From positions 1 through 64,000 of the forward strand of contig JAJEKV010000326.1 in assembly GCA_021234155.1 (NCBI GenBank): a stretch of DNA of 64,000 nt, given 5' to 3'. Below are positions 1 through 12,269 of this stretch, piece by piece. Positions within the stretch are counted from its first letter, which is position 1, and every line of letters starts with the position of its first letter. Below the pieces are notes generated by a model. The model was not told the DNA's origin, ran no database searches, and worked only from the letters and a program-made list of their open reading frames with translations. Both the position numbers and the translations under genes were made by a program. Origin of the DNA: Isoetes taiwanensis (lineage: Eukaryota > Streptophyta > Lycopodiopsida > Isoetales > Isoetaceae).

Positions 1-860
1 TAGAATGTCGAGGAATCTAATATAATCTTGAGAGAACCTAAGGGAATCTTGACGAAACCTTGAAGAATCTAATGGAATCTTGGAAATCCAAGAGAATCTA
101 GGGAATCTTTTATGGAACCTTAGAGAACCTTAGGGGAATCTTAAAGAATTTAAGGGACCTTGATGGAATCTCAAGGAATTTAAAAGGAATCTAGAGGAAT
201 CTTGAGTGATCTATGGCAGTATTGGACAAACTTTTTAGATCCCACAGAAAAATCTCCTATAGTTACTTTAGTTAGTCAGATATCTTGTGTTTAAAATAGG
301 AAATTTTCATTATCTTAATAAAAACAAAAGAAAACTTGCTAAAAATATTCCTACAATATGCTAACTTAACCAGGAATTTTTCAATTTCGACCATTTGATT
401 TATAGTGCTCCACAAACTAACTTTGCCCGGCACTTAATGTTGGAGAATCCAAAGGAATCTAGAGAATTCTTTGTGAAATCTAAGAAAATCTGAGATCTAT
501 GGGAATATTGAAGAATCCAGTGGAATCTGCATAGTATACTAAGAATTTGAAGAATCTTTATGGAATCTTATAGAATCCCAAGGAATCTTTAAAGAATCTT
601 GAAGCAATCTAGGGGAAACTTGAGGAATCTTCGTAGGATATTGGTATCTAATTGAATCCTTATGAAATATATGAGAACATACATAGAGAATCTTCATAGA
701 ATATTGATTGAATCTGATGGGATCTTGAGAATTGGAGATGACCTCAAGAATTTTGAGAGGAAGGAAATCTATGAGAATTTCGAGAGATGGAAAATTCAGA
801 AGGATCTCAAGGGATTTCCAAAGAGCGTTCAAAGAATCTTAGGGAATCAAGAGGAACTTT
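1..860. repeat. degenerate GGAATCT-rich tandem repeat
   Basis: The stretch is built from imperfect units of about 10-12 bp around GGAATCTT(GA), dense at 1-215 and again at 440-860. About 220 bp of unrelated AT-rich sequence (about 220-440) separates the two blocks. Open frames on both strands simply follow the repeat and show no domain. It looks like an old, decayed minisatellite; its left edge lies outside the window. Confidence 0.75.
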
Positions 861-1869
<1,009 letters not shown>

Positions 1870-1877
1870 TTTATTTC

Positions 1878-1907
1878 CATCTATGAGGCCATCAGGCCTA
1901 TTAGATG
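1878..1907 (-). promoter_or_regulatory. LINE 3' UTR stem-loop
   Basis: A nested stem-loop: outer arms CATCTA/TAGATG and inner arms AGGCC/GGCCT around TGAT, about 15 nt from the (CT)n tail. The LINE at 2967 has a counterpart with different bases but preserved pairing, which suggests a structure recognised by the element's reverse transcriptase. Recognition is inferred from known stringent LINEs. Confidence 0.6.
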
Positions 1908-2031
1908 TTTCAAAGAAAAGTACATACATTTTCAGCTGTACATGCTAGAGTGTACCCCCTGTTGGGATATCACCTGTATCTCTCTCTGAACTCCTCTTAA
2001 AATCATCCAGAAGTTGTTTGTAATTTTTTAT

Positions 2032-2382
2032 TTACACTGCTCTCAAATCTTGTGCTTCGATAATATACTTTCCTACTATATTGCTTGCATATGAGAAGAA
2101 GTCTAGCAAAGACATAGCCTTTAGTCCAAGTTTATCCCGTAGATTCTGATATGCTGGACAGTGTAAGAGAAAATGTGCCTCATCTTCTACCTCATTCGCC
2201 CCACAAACCTTACAGGTGCGATGTTCTCTAGGAAAATCCCCCCATCGTCCAACTTCAACCCCTAAGTGATATGAGCTCAATCGCATTCGACAGATAGCAT
2301 GTCTCTTTTTCATTGATATTTGGTCTTTCAGGTAGCCCATTGGCTCTAGACTAGGGTTCATGTGCTGTTTATATTCCATCAT
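2032..2382 (-). pseudogene. LINE ORF2 C-terminal zinc-binding region (fragment)
   Basis: The 116-codon frame ends with a zinc-knuckle-like pattern, C-x2-C-x9-H-x4-C (CKVCGANEVEDEAHFLLHC), typical of the C-terminus of many LINE ORF2 proteins. A second frame at 2400-2508 continues the protein N-terminally (EVKKWLNKWGMNIENM), with a frame break near 2390. Reverse-transcriptase and endonuclease parts are absent, so this is a dead 5'-truncated copy. Confidence 0.8.
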
Positions 2383-2532
2383 TTTGGTGGTGATTGCGCT
2401 TAAAGCTTATACTGCACGCATATCTTAACCCATTCTCTGATCTTATCTTTTCCATGGGGCATATTCTCGATGTTCATTCCCCATTTGTTAAGCCACTTTT
2501 TAACCTCCGGGGAGAGAGGGAGAGAGAGAGAG

Positions 2533-2756
2533 AGATAGTATTTTAATGTCACGCCACTAGGCAAAGACATCCAAGCCCCCGGACATGTGACCACACACCA
2601 CACTACATTGCTCGGTTGGGCCTGCCCCCAACCACCTTACATTGCCGTCTGTTAGGATTTGACCCCCAACAAGATCGAAAGTGCGATCGACTCCGCCGGT
2701 CGAACTCGAGACCACATTGCTAAGGAACTAGTGTGTTACCACTAGACCAAACGCCC
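2533..2756 (-). mobile_element. tRNA-derived SINE
   Basis: Read on the minus strand, the element starts GGGCGTTTGGTCTAGTGGT. It has a perfect pol III A box TGGTCTAGTGG (2739-2749) and, about 30 nt later, a B-box-like GAGTTCGACCG (2697-2707). The body ends in GTGGCGTGACATTAAAAT followed by (CT)n at 2511-2534. The tail type matches the nearby LINEs, so LINE-driven mobilisation is likely, although the 3' sequences are not the same. Confidence 0.7.
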
Positions 2757-2966
2757 AGAGAGAGAGAGAGAGAGAGAGAGAGAAGAAGAAGAAGAAGAAG
2801 AAGAGATTTTAACGTCACGCCACAAGGCAGCATCCTATCGGACATGTGACATTTTACAACACACCCAGATGGGTCCTGCCCCCACCACTTTACATTGCTG
2901 AAGTGGGTCCTTCCCCCACCAACTTTACATTGCATGGCCACTTTCACAACGAGGCGTTGAACCCGT
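2757..2966 (-). mobile_element. 5'-truncated copy of the same SINE
   Basis: It shares the 3' body with the previous SINE, including CACATGTCCG and GTGGCGTGACGTTAAAAT. It ends in a (CT)n/(CTT)n tail at 2757-2805. At its 5' end only a B-box-like GGGTTCAACGCC (2953-2964) remains; the A box is missing. It lies directly against the 3' end of the large LINE. Confidence 0.65.
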
Positions 2967-2998
2967 GAGAGAGATTTGAAATGAAATGTTTATTAATC

Positions 2999-3029
2999 AC
3001 GTCTGCAGACCACCAGGTCTATGAGACGT
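2999..3029 (-). promoter_or_regulatory. LINE 3' UTR stem-loop
   Basis: Outer arms ACGTCT/AGACGT and inner arms AGACC/GGTCT around TGGT, shortly before the element end. The pairing is conserved but the bases differ from the stem-loop at 1878-1907, so it is a covarying structure. Confidence 0.6.
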
Positions 3030-6000
3030 TCAACACGTACAATCAACGTTATAGAAAATATCATCTAATGCATCTTCAGACAATAATGCATTAGCCTCTC
3101 CTCCCAACTCCTCTCCTATAGAATTATGACCAAGTTGTTCCCTCAGACTCAGGACATCTCTTATGAATTTCCCTATGCATTTGCCTTCTAAATCAAAAAA
3201 CTCCAACAAGGTTGATGCTGAAATATTATATCTATTTCGAATTTCCAGATACGCTGGGCACCTTAAGAGCACATGTTGTTCATCCTCCACTTCCTGTAAA
3301 TTACATGCTTTGCAATGCCTCAATTCATGCGGGATTCCACTCCATCTGCCAATTTCTACCCCAAGTCTATGTGAGCTAAGTCTCATTATGCTGATTAAAT
3401 GTCTAAGCTTCAGAGACATACTTTCGCGAAGGTACTTAGCCTCTTGGAGCTTTGGATTAATACATAGTATGTAGAAATCCTTAATCTCTGGGACTCTCCA
3501 GTTTTTCAAAATGACCTGCTCTTTTACCCATGTTCGAATATCCTTGCGATGCAATATAGATCATGGATGTTCAACCCCCATTTCCACATCCACTCCTCAA
3601 CGTCGGCATACCAGCCCTTCAATTTTGTCCCTTCCATTGCCAAACGCGGCAAGTTATCATCATCCCCTCCAAAGCGTAGCTTACAGAGATACGTAAGCAG
3701 TTTACACAAGGCTTCTGCCTCAACAGGCATCATATCACATTCAGCAAGCATCATGTCATAAGGTGTTTGTACCTTTGTGCCTAGCTCCGTTCTAAGGAAT
3801 TTTTTTTGGACCTTCTCTACCCTTTTCCATGTATCTGCCACCAAGTCTGGCCCCCAAACCTCACACCCGTATAACAGTACTCTATATAATATCCGTTTCA
3901 TATCAAAATTCCAAATTTCAGCTTTGGCACTTCTGTGTTGCATGCTATACAAGGCTTTGAGACCCGCATTCACTCTATGCTCTACGGCCATATTCCAGCT
4001 CGGACTTTTATCCACTTCCACTCCCAAATACTACGAGTTTACCAGCTCAACTGGTGTGTCTTTGTAAAAGAATAACAGATGGTCTGTTTTATTTGCCCCA
4101 AAGACAACCATCTTTGTTTTAGCAAGGTTTACTCACATTCCCTTACTATCACAAAAATATGCCAGCGCATCCAAGCGCTTCTGCATCCCTGCCACTGAGC
4201 GTGATAGGATGACTATATCATCCGCATATAGCAAAAGCTTCACCACATATCCATTTACCATTGTACCATCGCCCCCATGTTCCACCAGCCAACTCTCCAG
4301 CTCATCAATGAATAATCCAAACAAAGTTGGAGATAAAGGACATCCTTGCTTGACCCCAATATTACTGACCACAACACTATCGCACTCCTTTACATAAGGT
4401 AGTGACAACTGAACTAGGACTTTTTTATATAGTACCTTAACCGCTTGACTTAGTTCCACTGGGACTCCAAGTAGCTCCATTCTCTGCCAGAGATTATTCC
4501 TATTCACCGTGTCAAAGGCTTTAGCATAATCTACAAAAAGAGCATATAAAGGCTATCTATCATGGTGCACGTAAAGTGATCAAATGATCTATGGTAGACC
4601 GTTTAGGTCTAAATCCCGCTTGGCCCACTCTGACTCCATTTTTTTCAGCCCACATATTAATCTTATTGTTCAATATGGTAGCAAACAATTTTGCAAAAAA
4701 GCTGCAAACCATAATCATCCTATAATTACCTGGATCTTTATCATCTCCCGCTTTGTATAATGGAATAACTCTGTTAACTTGCCACGTGCGAGGAAAACCA
4801 TCTCTTACAGCCGCATTTAACATTTTTAATAGCATCGCATGAACGGAATCCCCTGCCCATTTGAACATTTCTGCCACTAAACCCTGTGCGTCTGCTGCCT
4901 TCCCATTTGCTAGTTTACTTAAACCTTTTGCATGCATCTGCAATGGGATATGCGATCTCTTCCACATCAGGAATACCAGGCACATGATATAGCTTGCGTA
5001 CTTGTCCTAACAATGCATCAATGTCCAAGACAACTTCTTGTTTTACCTTAGGTTTCAACTTGTTCCAAAATCGCTTAGGTCTAACCAATAACTCCTCCAT
5101 CATATGTTGCTGCTTTTTATAGATGTACTGCTTCTTTCTTGATTTGGTCAACTTCACATACTCTTTCTTTAATTTTTGCCTTTCTATACCCTTCGCTTTC
5201 CTAAGCTCTGCTCTCTTTGCCTTGCAGTCCCTATCAAGCCATGCATTGCAAGGGATGCCTTTCAATTTTCTTTGCGATATAAAGCATTTAGCTGCAATCT
5301 CCAAAACCATTTGGGCAAGGGTCTCACTAATAGCACCTGCATCTTCTGGCCACTCTATTTCCAATGTCTTTTGTTCACACAATTTCCCATATTCCTCCAC
5401 TTTATTATAATGCATATAAATCATATGTCCATATGGCACATGATCACTTACTTTTTGATGCACATTTATAACCTGCAGCTCAACCAATAAAGGTGCGTGA
5501 TCCGTTATCTGAGGCATTGCTTCCCCTATATGAAAATCCACCATCTGCTTTGCAAGACATGACCTAGCCAAAACCAAGTCTACAACACTAGCATCCCTGC
5601 ATGTTAGTTTGCCAGAGTGTGGAAATTTGCTTATACCATTATATATAAGCAAGTCCAAGCCACTGCACATGTTAAGCACATGATTACCTTGTGGTGTGGG
5701 ACATCTTATTTTATCATAAGATTCACGATGCCACCCATATTCTTTTACCTCCAATTCGTCTAGCATTTCCAACCACAAGCGGATCCCCTTCCGAGCTCAC
5801 AATTCTTTGCTTGTTTATTGGCAACTCTCCCATTAAAATCTCCTATCGAGATAACATCTCCTTCTTGCGAAGTGCCATCGCATCTTGCTCTATTTGGAAA
5901 AAGGATCGCCCCTGTCCAAATTCGGTTATATCTTTGGTGAACCACGTGGGGGGAAAGTAACAACCTGCAATGAATATTTTTCCAAACTGCCCAGGAATTT

Positions 6001-6274
6001 CAATCCAAATCTGTTGCATAGAACTACGCTGTGGTACTAGCTTTACCATATGTCTGACATTTTTTCTAACATAACACGCAATTCCTCCATGCCCTTTTAA
6101 TCTCCATGATTTTTTATACCATACAGAATGAAGCAGAATAAAATCATTTATTTCTAGTAAACCTTTCTCTTCATGTTCACAAGTTTCTAAAAAAAAAATA
6201 ACATCAGCATCCTCGAGCATAAAGCTAATTACATCTATTTTAAACTGACTAATGGAGTCAATATTCCAGCACAT
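3030..6274 (-). pseudogene. LINE ORF2: endonuclease, reverse transcriptase, zinc finger (frameshifted)
   Basis: The reading is distributed over frames 6274-5760, 5778-4915, 4985-4560, 4507-4133, 4027-3524 and 3554-3030. The endonuclease part carries SIGDFNGRV and ITDHAPLLVEL, the catalytic GDFN and TDH-type motifs of APE-like nucleases. The reverse-transcriptase part has GVKQGCPLSPTLFGLFIDE (motif B) and LLLYADDIVILSRS (motif C, YADD). The C-terminus has CKACNLQEVEDEQHVLLRC, a C-x2-C-x9-H-x4-C zinc site. A full ORF2 would copy the element RNA at a nicked target. At least five frame breaks separate the pieces, so no complete product can be made from this sequence as read. Confidence 0.85.
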
Positions 6275-6423
6275 GATCCTGATCCCGGTGGTCTCGACTA
6301 CCTATGCCTCAGCAGTATCTATCATTATCTTACCTCGTCGCCAGCCTTTGCCCATTCTGTTTTGCTTCTTTCATTATTTGTATCTGCACTTTATGCTCTT
6401 CCAACTGTGCTTTAGTTAGATCC

Positions 6424-6960
6424 TCATTGATGAACACTGAAGTACCTTTCAAGCTTGCATGTAAGCACTTGCAATTTGTTTTCCCGGTTATTGAATTTCA
6501 CAATAATATGCCTGCCATTATTATTCGCTTTTCCAATGCGAAAGGCTTCCGTGATTCCTGCATTCTCAATCTGCAATTTATCTTCAAGGAAAGTTTCAAC
6601 CACTTGCTTAGTATTCTCTTTAGCAACCTCCGGCATGTCAAGTATACGAATATTCACTGCCCTTGCCTTCTTTTCTTGTTCTTCCCTGTAGGCTTCAAAC
6701 TGATTTTTAATTTCTGATACATCATATGCTTTCTTTTCTTGTTCTTCCTTGTAAGATTCAAACTGATCTTTAATTTCAGAGATATCATGTGGCCTGCTTG
6801 CAGCTTCTGGAGCCTTATTACTCATATCATGCATAAATTGCTCAAACTCGGATCGCATCAATGCTTTGAATTGCTCAAGCTCATTAAGCATATGTGTTTG
6901 ACATCTATTTATTTCAGATTGTACATGAGCAAGAAGAAAGTTTTTCAAACCATTCATCAT
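6424..6960 (-). CDS. LINE ORF1-like RNA-binding protein
   Basis: An open frame of 178 codons upstream of ORF2 in the same element. Residues 1-100 are charged and heptad-rich, with two near-identical blocks (DQFESYKEEQEKKA and NQFEAYREEQEKKA), so a coiled coil is likely. Residues 100-178 (VNIRILDMPE, EAFRIGKANNNGRHIIVKF) look like the RRM/C-terminal region of L1-type ORF1 proteins, which coat element RNA. The short length suggests that the N-terminus, or a C-terminal tail, is lost. The call rests on position plus fold-like features, not on a diagnostic motif. Confidence 0.6.
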   Translation of the reverse strand: MMNGLKNFLLAHVQSEINRCQTHMLNELEQFKALMRSEFEQFMHDMSNKAPEAASRPHDISEIKDQFESYKEEQEKKAYDVSEIKNQFEAYREEQEKKARAVNIRILDMPEVAKENTKQVVETFLEDKLQIENAGITEAFRIGKANNNGRHIIVKFNNRENKLQVLTCKLERYFSVHQ

Positions 6961-7349
6961 ACCTTGAACCGCATGGAAATCTTCACTGTGCGCACAGAAC
7001 CATCCACTGCTTCTCTCATATGCTCAATAGCTGCAAACAAGTCTGCTTTAGTCACTGTATTCACCACTTACGGTTGGTTTTAACGGACATTTCAGTTAAA
7101 TGGCGGATCCTAAAGAGGATGCCATGACAATGTAGGAATCAGTGCTACCCACGAGTTTAGCACCGGTGCGGTTTCGGTCTGTCTACGCAATAGAACACTT
7201 TTTTATTTTTATTTTAGGCTGCTGCAACGAGCCCACTGCTTTGGCCTCGATCCATTTCACTGTGACTTAGAATTTTGTTTGGGCAATCCAGGCATCAGCA
7301 GCTCCCGCGCAACGTCTTCATCTTCGACTCCACAGCCAGACCAGTAGAC

Positions 7350-7467
7350 GATTCCGGCCCTGCGGACCGTATTTTCCATGAGACCCAAGGACGCCGATTC
7401 CGGCCCTGCGGACAGGTGTTTTCCGGCAAACCCATGCTTTTCCTCCGATTCCGACCCCTGCGGACCC
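7350..7467 (-). repeat. three direct repeats in the LINE 5' UTR
   Basis: A 19-20 bp unit, GATTCCGGCCCTGCGGAC, starts at 7350, 7396 and 7447 (plus-strand reading), about 46-51 bp apart, in the GC-rich leader of the first LINE. Some LINEs carry repeated monomers as internal promoters; that role is only an inference here. No protein frame in this block looks real. Confidence 0.55.
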
Positions 7468-7603
7468 AAGTTTTTCCAGATTTTTTATCATTCTTTTCCT
7501 TCCTTGGGGCTCACATCGATTTGGGCCGCACTCTGATGCTTGAGAACCGGTCCACAGGACCACCGGACTTCTCCACGTCTTTTTAGGTTTTACCATCACA
7601 AGC

Positions 7604-7607
<4 letters not shown>

Positions 7608-7652
<45 letters not shown>

Positions 7653-7679
7653 GAAGTGAAGTGAAGTGAAGTGAAGTGT
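7608..7679. repeat. (GA)n plus (GAAGT)n tract at the LINE 3' end
   Basis: About 40 bp of GA repeats followed by six GAAGT pentamers. On the minus strand this is the 3' terminus of the second LINE. It separates that element from the 5' end of the first LINE. Confidence 0.8.
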
Positions 7680-7684
7680 TTAGA

Positions 7685-7727
7685 GACGTCCGTTGAGACC
7701 TAGTGGAAGTGAAGGGTCTATAAGACG
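7685..7727 (-). promoter_or_regulatory. LINE 3' UTR stem-loop (weaker copy)
   Basis: Inner arms AGACC/GGTCT with a longer loop and a short outer pairing CGTC/GACG, at the same place relative to the tail as the stem-loops at 1878 and 2999. Pairing is weaker than in the other two copies. Confidence 0.4.
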
Positions 7728-7740
7728 AAACGATTACATA

Positions 7741-10218
7741 TCAAAAAATGCCACCGATATCATCGGTATAGGCGCTACTCTCACTCTCTGAGGTAATATC
7801 ATCAACAAAATTATTATTATCGACCTTAAAGAACTTCTTTCTAACATGGAGTACATCAAATATAAAATGACAGGTTTTCAAGGTTGGGAGCTCAAAAAGT
7901 TCTAGCAATGTCTTAGCCTGTATCCCGTGCTTGTATCTGATATCATCATATGCTGAGCAACAGAGCAAGGTGTGAAGTTCATTCTCTATGTGTCCGCTTT
8001 CACAAAACTCGCATATGCGTTTGTCTCGAGGTATCCTGTGCCATCTCCCAGTCTCTATCTTTAGATAATGCGAGCTAAGTCTCATGCGAGCCATCACATG
8101 CTTAAAATGTAAGGAGACGCCATCAGATAGATACTTGGATTCTATAAGTCTTGGGTTTAGTGATGTGCGATAGAACAACATCTTAGTCTCCGGAGTCCTC
8201 CATAACTTTTCGTATACACGTTCTGTTACTAACTTACGTATATCCTCTTTACTGCCCTGTAGTTCATCCAAATTCATGTTCCACTTCTTTAACCAGACCT
8301 CCGCATCATGATACCATCCCTTGTCCTTGCTATCATGCATAGCAATATGTGGTAAGAGGTCATCTTCCATGCGACGAACTTTGGCAACATATGCCGCAAA
8401 TTGCACTATGGCTTCCCCTTCCAAAGGGAGCAACCCTCCTTCTGCCAACATCATAGCATATGGTGTCTGCATTTTGACATCTAGTTCAGAATATAGGAAT
8501 CTTTTTTGCAATTTCTCAATTGCTAACCACAAATTAGCTGGAAGACTCGGGCCCCAACCCTCACACCCATACAGGACTACCATTTGGACCAAAGTCTTGA
8601 AGAGCATCTTTTTCATGGACCAATTCCATAAGTAACTCCTTTTGCATTGTCTCTGGAGTGCACACAAGGCTCTTAATCCATTGCTGCACCTTTGCTCAAC
8701 ACATTGGCTCCACCTGTAATTGTTTTCAAAAATGATCCCTAAATATTTGAAAGAGGTCAATGTCTCCAGCTGCCGTCCTTTATAACAAAATACATGCTTG
8801 GCAAGCGTGCCCACTACCATAACTTTAGTCTTGGAGATATTTACCTCCAGACCAGTTCTATCACAAAATGTAGCTAGAATTTCCAGGTGTTTATCCAACC
8901 CTTGCTTCGTCCTTGCAATGAGGACTACATCATCTGCATACAGCAATAAGGATACCACATGCTCAGCTAGAATTGCTCCTGGACCGCCATTATACAAAAT
9001 CCAATCTTCGGGTTCATCTATAAAGATACCGAAGAGCATCGGGGAGAGTGGGCATCCTTGTTTCACCCCAATATTATTGATTATGCGTTGATTGCAAATA
9101 TCAGACCAAGGTCTTGAGAGCTCTACTAAAACTTTTTCATATAATTTCTGAGTGGCTTTTCTTAGCTCAAGCGGAACATTCAAAGCATCCATTCGGTCCC
9201 ATAATTTTTCGCGAGGCACTGTATCAAATGCCTTAGTGTAGTCTACAAATGCCATAAACAACGGCTTTTTCTTTCCTTTCACATTCTCCACGATAGCCCG
9301 CAAAGTTACCAGCTGGTCTATTGTGGAATATTGAGGCCTAAAGCACACGCCCTTTGGCTCTGGCTCTCCGATCTCCTCCGCCCAAGCACTCGGTTTTCCC
9401 TCAACAATGGTAGCAAATAGCTTAGCCCATAAGTTGCTTACCATAATTGTCCGATAGTTATTCGGATCAGCTATATCTCCTCCTTTAAGCACCGGCACCA
9501 CTCTGCTACATTGCCATTCTGATGGAAACCCCTGCCTCATCACTTTATTGAACATACTGCAGATATACTCTATAATCGTGTCACCAGCCCACTTAACCAA
9601 TTCAGCAACCAACCCCAGACTATCAGCGGCTTTATTATTAGCCAGTCTCTTAATGCCACAACATATATCATCCGTAGTGAAGATATATGTATCCCAAGCC
9701 AGCAATGGTGTTTGCCCCTGTATGTCAACCTTATGATAGAGCTTACGCACATGAGCAACCAGCGTATCACATGACAATGCATTTTCCAGACATTTCTTTA
9801 CTTTCAACCTATTCCAAAAACGTTTAGGATCGGCAACCCAATCCCTTAACAGCTGCCACTGCCTATCTTTGATATATGCCCTCTTTTTTCTTCGTGTCAA
9901 TCTTTTGTATTCCAATAACAATTCTTTCTTATTTGCTTCCGATGCCAAGACAAATTTTTGGCGTGCCAACTTGCAATCCATGTCAAACCAAGAATTGCAC
10001 GGTAAGCCTTTTGCTGCTCTGTTAGAATGAAAGCATGATCGGGCAGCTTGCACTAGAGCTCTAGTAATGTCTGCACTCATCTGGGATGCATCATCATGTT
10101 CCTCTAGAGTGGTTTCTTCTATCAGCTTTCTATACTTCTCATGTTTTTTTATATTTACTCGATAACTACGTGATGCAGACAGATCCTGTTTCTTTGGAAG
10201 TACCTCTTTATGGGTCAT
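7741..10218 (-). CDS. LINE ORF2 reverse transcriptase, 825-codon open frame
   Basis: The product would synthesise element cDNA at a nicked genomic target. Visible motifs: FVDYTKAFDTV (motif A, catalytic Asp near residue 326), GVKQGCPLSPMLFGIFIDE (motif B) and LLLYADDVVLIA (motif C, YADD at about 427-430). The thumb-side marker FKYLGIIFENN follows. A C-terminal Cys/His site (CEFCESGHIENELHTLLCC) lies near residues 735-755. The first about 150 residues are the basic linker between endonuclease and polymerase. The ATG at 10218 is only the first Met after the broken endonuclease region, not the natural start. A full protein needs the upstream endonuclease, so the copy is unlikely to be autonomous. 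Confidence 0.9.
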   Translation of the reverse strand: MTHKEVLPKKQDLSASRSYRVNIKKHEKYRKLIEETTLEEHDDASQMSADITRALVQAARSCFHSNRAAKGLPCNSWFDMDCKLARQKFVLASEANKKELLLEYKRLTRRKKRAYIKDRQWQLLRDWVADPKRFWNRLKVKKCLENALSCDTLVAHVRKLYHKVDIQGQTPLLAWDTYIFTTDDICCGIKRLANNKAADSLGLVAELVKWAGDTIIEYICSMFNKVMRQGFPSEWQCSRVVPVLKGGDIADPNNYRTIMVSNLWAKLFATIVEGKPSAWAEEIGEPEPKGVCFRPQYSTIDQLVTLRAIVENVKGKKKPLFMAFVDYTKAFDTVPREKLWDRMDALNVPLELRKATQKLYEKVLVELSRPWSDICNQRIINNIGVKQGCPLSPMLFGIFIDEPEDWILYNGGPGAILAEHVVSLLLYADDVVLIARTKQGLDKHLEILATFCDRTGLEVNISKTKVMVVGTLAKHVFCYKGRQLETLTSFKYLGIIFENNYRWSQCVEQRCSNGLRALCALQRQCKRSYLWNWSMKKMLFKTLVQMVVLYGCEGWGPSLPANLWLAIEKLQKRFLYSELDVKMQTPYAMMLAEGGLLPLEGEAIVQFAAYVAKVRRMEDDLLPHIAMHDSKDKGWYHDAEVWLKKWNMNLDELQGSKEDIRKLVTERVYEKLWRTPETKMLFYRTSLNPRLIESKYLSDGVSLHFKHVMARMRLSSHYLKIETGRWHRIPRDKRICEFCESGHIENELHTLLCCSAYDDIRYKHGIQAKTLLELFELPTLKTCHFIFDVLHVRKKFFKVDNNNFVDDITSESESSAYTDDIGGIF

Positions 10219-10824
<606 letters not shown>

Positions 10825-11678
10825 GATAAAAATAAGGGGACACACATACGTGAAGACCTGGTAATATAGGTATTTTTCTACCCCGTCTCCTAATGGCTGC
10901 TCATGATCTAACCAGGACAATTTTGGTATGTGGTTTCATGAAAGAATTCTTGAAAATATGGGGTACTTGGGGTGTTCTTGCAGATGTCCTTAATTGTTGT
11001 ACAAAATTTAAGAAATGCCATTTGGGATGGCATTGTTAACAACAATATAGAGCCCATATGTATGATGTTTGTTACTACTTTTACATATTTATTATTTTTC
11101 TTAGGTTTTGGTCACCTATATGACAAATATAGAAACCATGTTTAAAAAAAAAGGCTGGTTGTTCTGGCATTTTCTTATTGGGCTATATATTGTATTGACC
11201 TTAACTACATAGGCACCATATACGGGTGCTTTGGGTATACATTTCCTAGGTTTTAGATTAATACGGTAAAGGTTGGATGTTGGATATTTCTACCAAGGGT
11301 GCCAAATTTTTGTTTATTTCTAACCTATGGATTAATCATAATATGCTGCAGACATATATTGTATTATTAGGTTAGCTTTTATAGGTTGGAATTTCGTATC
11401 TAGCTTCCGGTGCTTTAATCCATATGTACCATGGAGGCCGCTCTCATTTAATTTTGACGGCATGGTAGCTGAGCAATGAATCCGATATGCTGCCTCAACA
11501 ATGCGGTAGAGAATAATGAGGTAAGAGCATTTAATTTTTGCACAGATTAGGGATAAAGACGGTGTATTTGGCTGCTATATATTTGGCCGGAGGAACTCAA
11601 GAGCGACCTCTTTGTTTTTCTGTATTCGTCTGCATCTATCCTCATTGCCAATACACTTAGGAACCATATAAGCGAAAA

Positions 11679-11825
11679 ATGCCGAGAGGGGTCTATGAGA
11701 GACACCCTGGAAGGAAGAGCAAAGCTCAGCTTGCTGGAAATACTCCATATCGAAGATATACAAAAGCTGGATCCAGTGGAAAACCAAATATTCAAAACCC
11801 TGCTGTTAGGAGCGATTCATTTCAG
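11679..11825 (+). CDS. Penelope-like gene, exon 1 (copy B1)
   Basis: A 49-codon exon starting MPRGVYERHPGRKSKAQ. It is basic, Gly/Pro-rich and of unknown function, and ends exactly at a donor (CAG|GTTTTT) in phase 0. Homologous exons start at 42412, 54245, 55807 and 62536 (MPKGVYDRGPGKKAKAS), each followed by a CAG|GT donor. The upstream frame is not conserved, which favours this ATG. The sequence is reminiscent of short basic DNA- or RNA-binding tails but no domain is recognised. Confidence 0.65.
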
Positions 11826-12269
11826 GTTTTTATTTCATTGACTTGTTTGATTGCTGGCTGATTTGCTGATTCTACAGAGGCCTTATGATGCGCTCAGAAA
11901 ATGAGTATGTTGTTTCATAAAAAAGCCATCATAATATGAAGATTAACTGTTGATATTATGATAATATTGAGAACTGTATGCATTATACAAATCTGCTGAT
12001 TTTTTAGATAGCTTATGCTAATGATTGGTGGTTGGGTTTTATGATCTATAATAGATGATCAGTTTGCTCTCCTAATATATGGGGTCTTCTATCCCATTAT
12101 TTGATACGTGCAGCCATTAGAGAGATCTTTTTTGCTGATTTTAAGACGGATATAGGCTGCCATATTATATGTTTTACTGTATAAAGTATTATTTATCAGC
12201 ATTCTTTACTTGTAACAGTTTAATAGGCTCAGGTTGCTTAGTTTACACCATTCCAGCTTGGATAGGAAT

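Larger units (their letters stand above)
2967..7607 (-). mobile_element. near-full-length non-LTR retrotransposon (LINE, first copy)
   Basis: Reading leftward there is a GC-rich 5' UTR with direct repeats (about 7607-6961), an ORF1-like protein (6960-6424), an apurinic-type endonuclease, reverse transcriptase, a C-terminal zinc-binding region (6274-3030) and a 3' UTR stem-loop (2999-3029). It ends near a short GAGAGAG remnant. The domain order is that of APE-endonuclease LINEs. ORF2 is split by several frame breaks, so the copy is probably inactive. The 5' limit is set by the (GA)n tract at 7608 and is approximate. Confidence 0.85.

Noticed and set aside
2639-2756. A functional tRNA gene on the minus strand
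   Set aside because: A and B boxes are present but the cloverleaf is not complete, and the sequence continues into a SINE body with a (CT)n tail.
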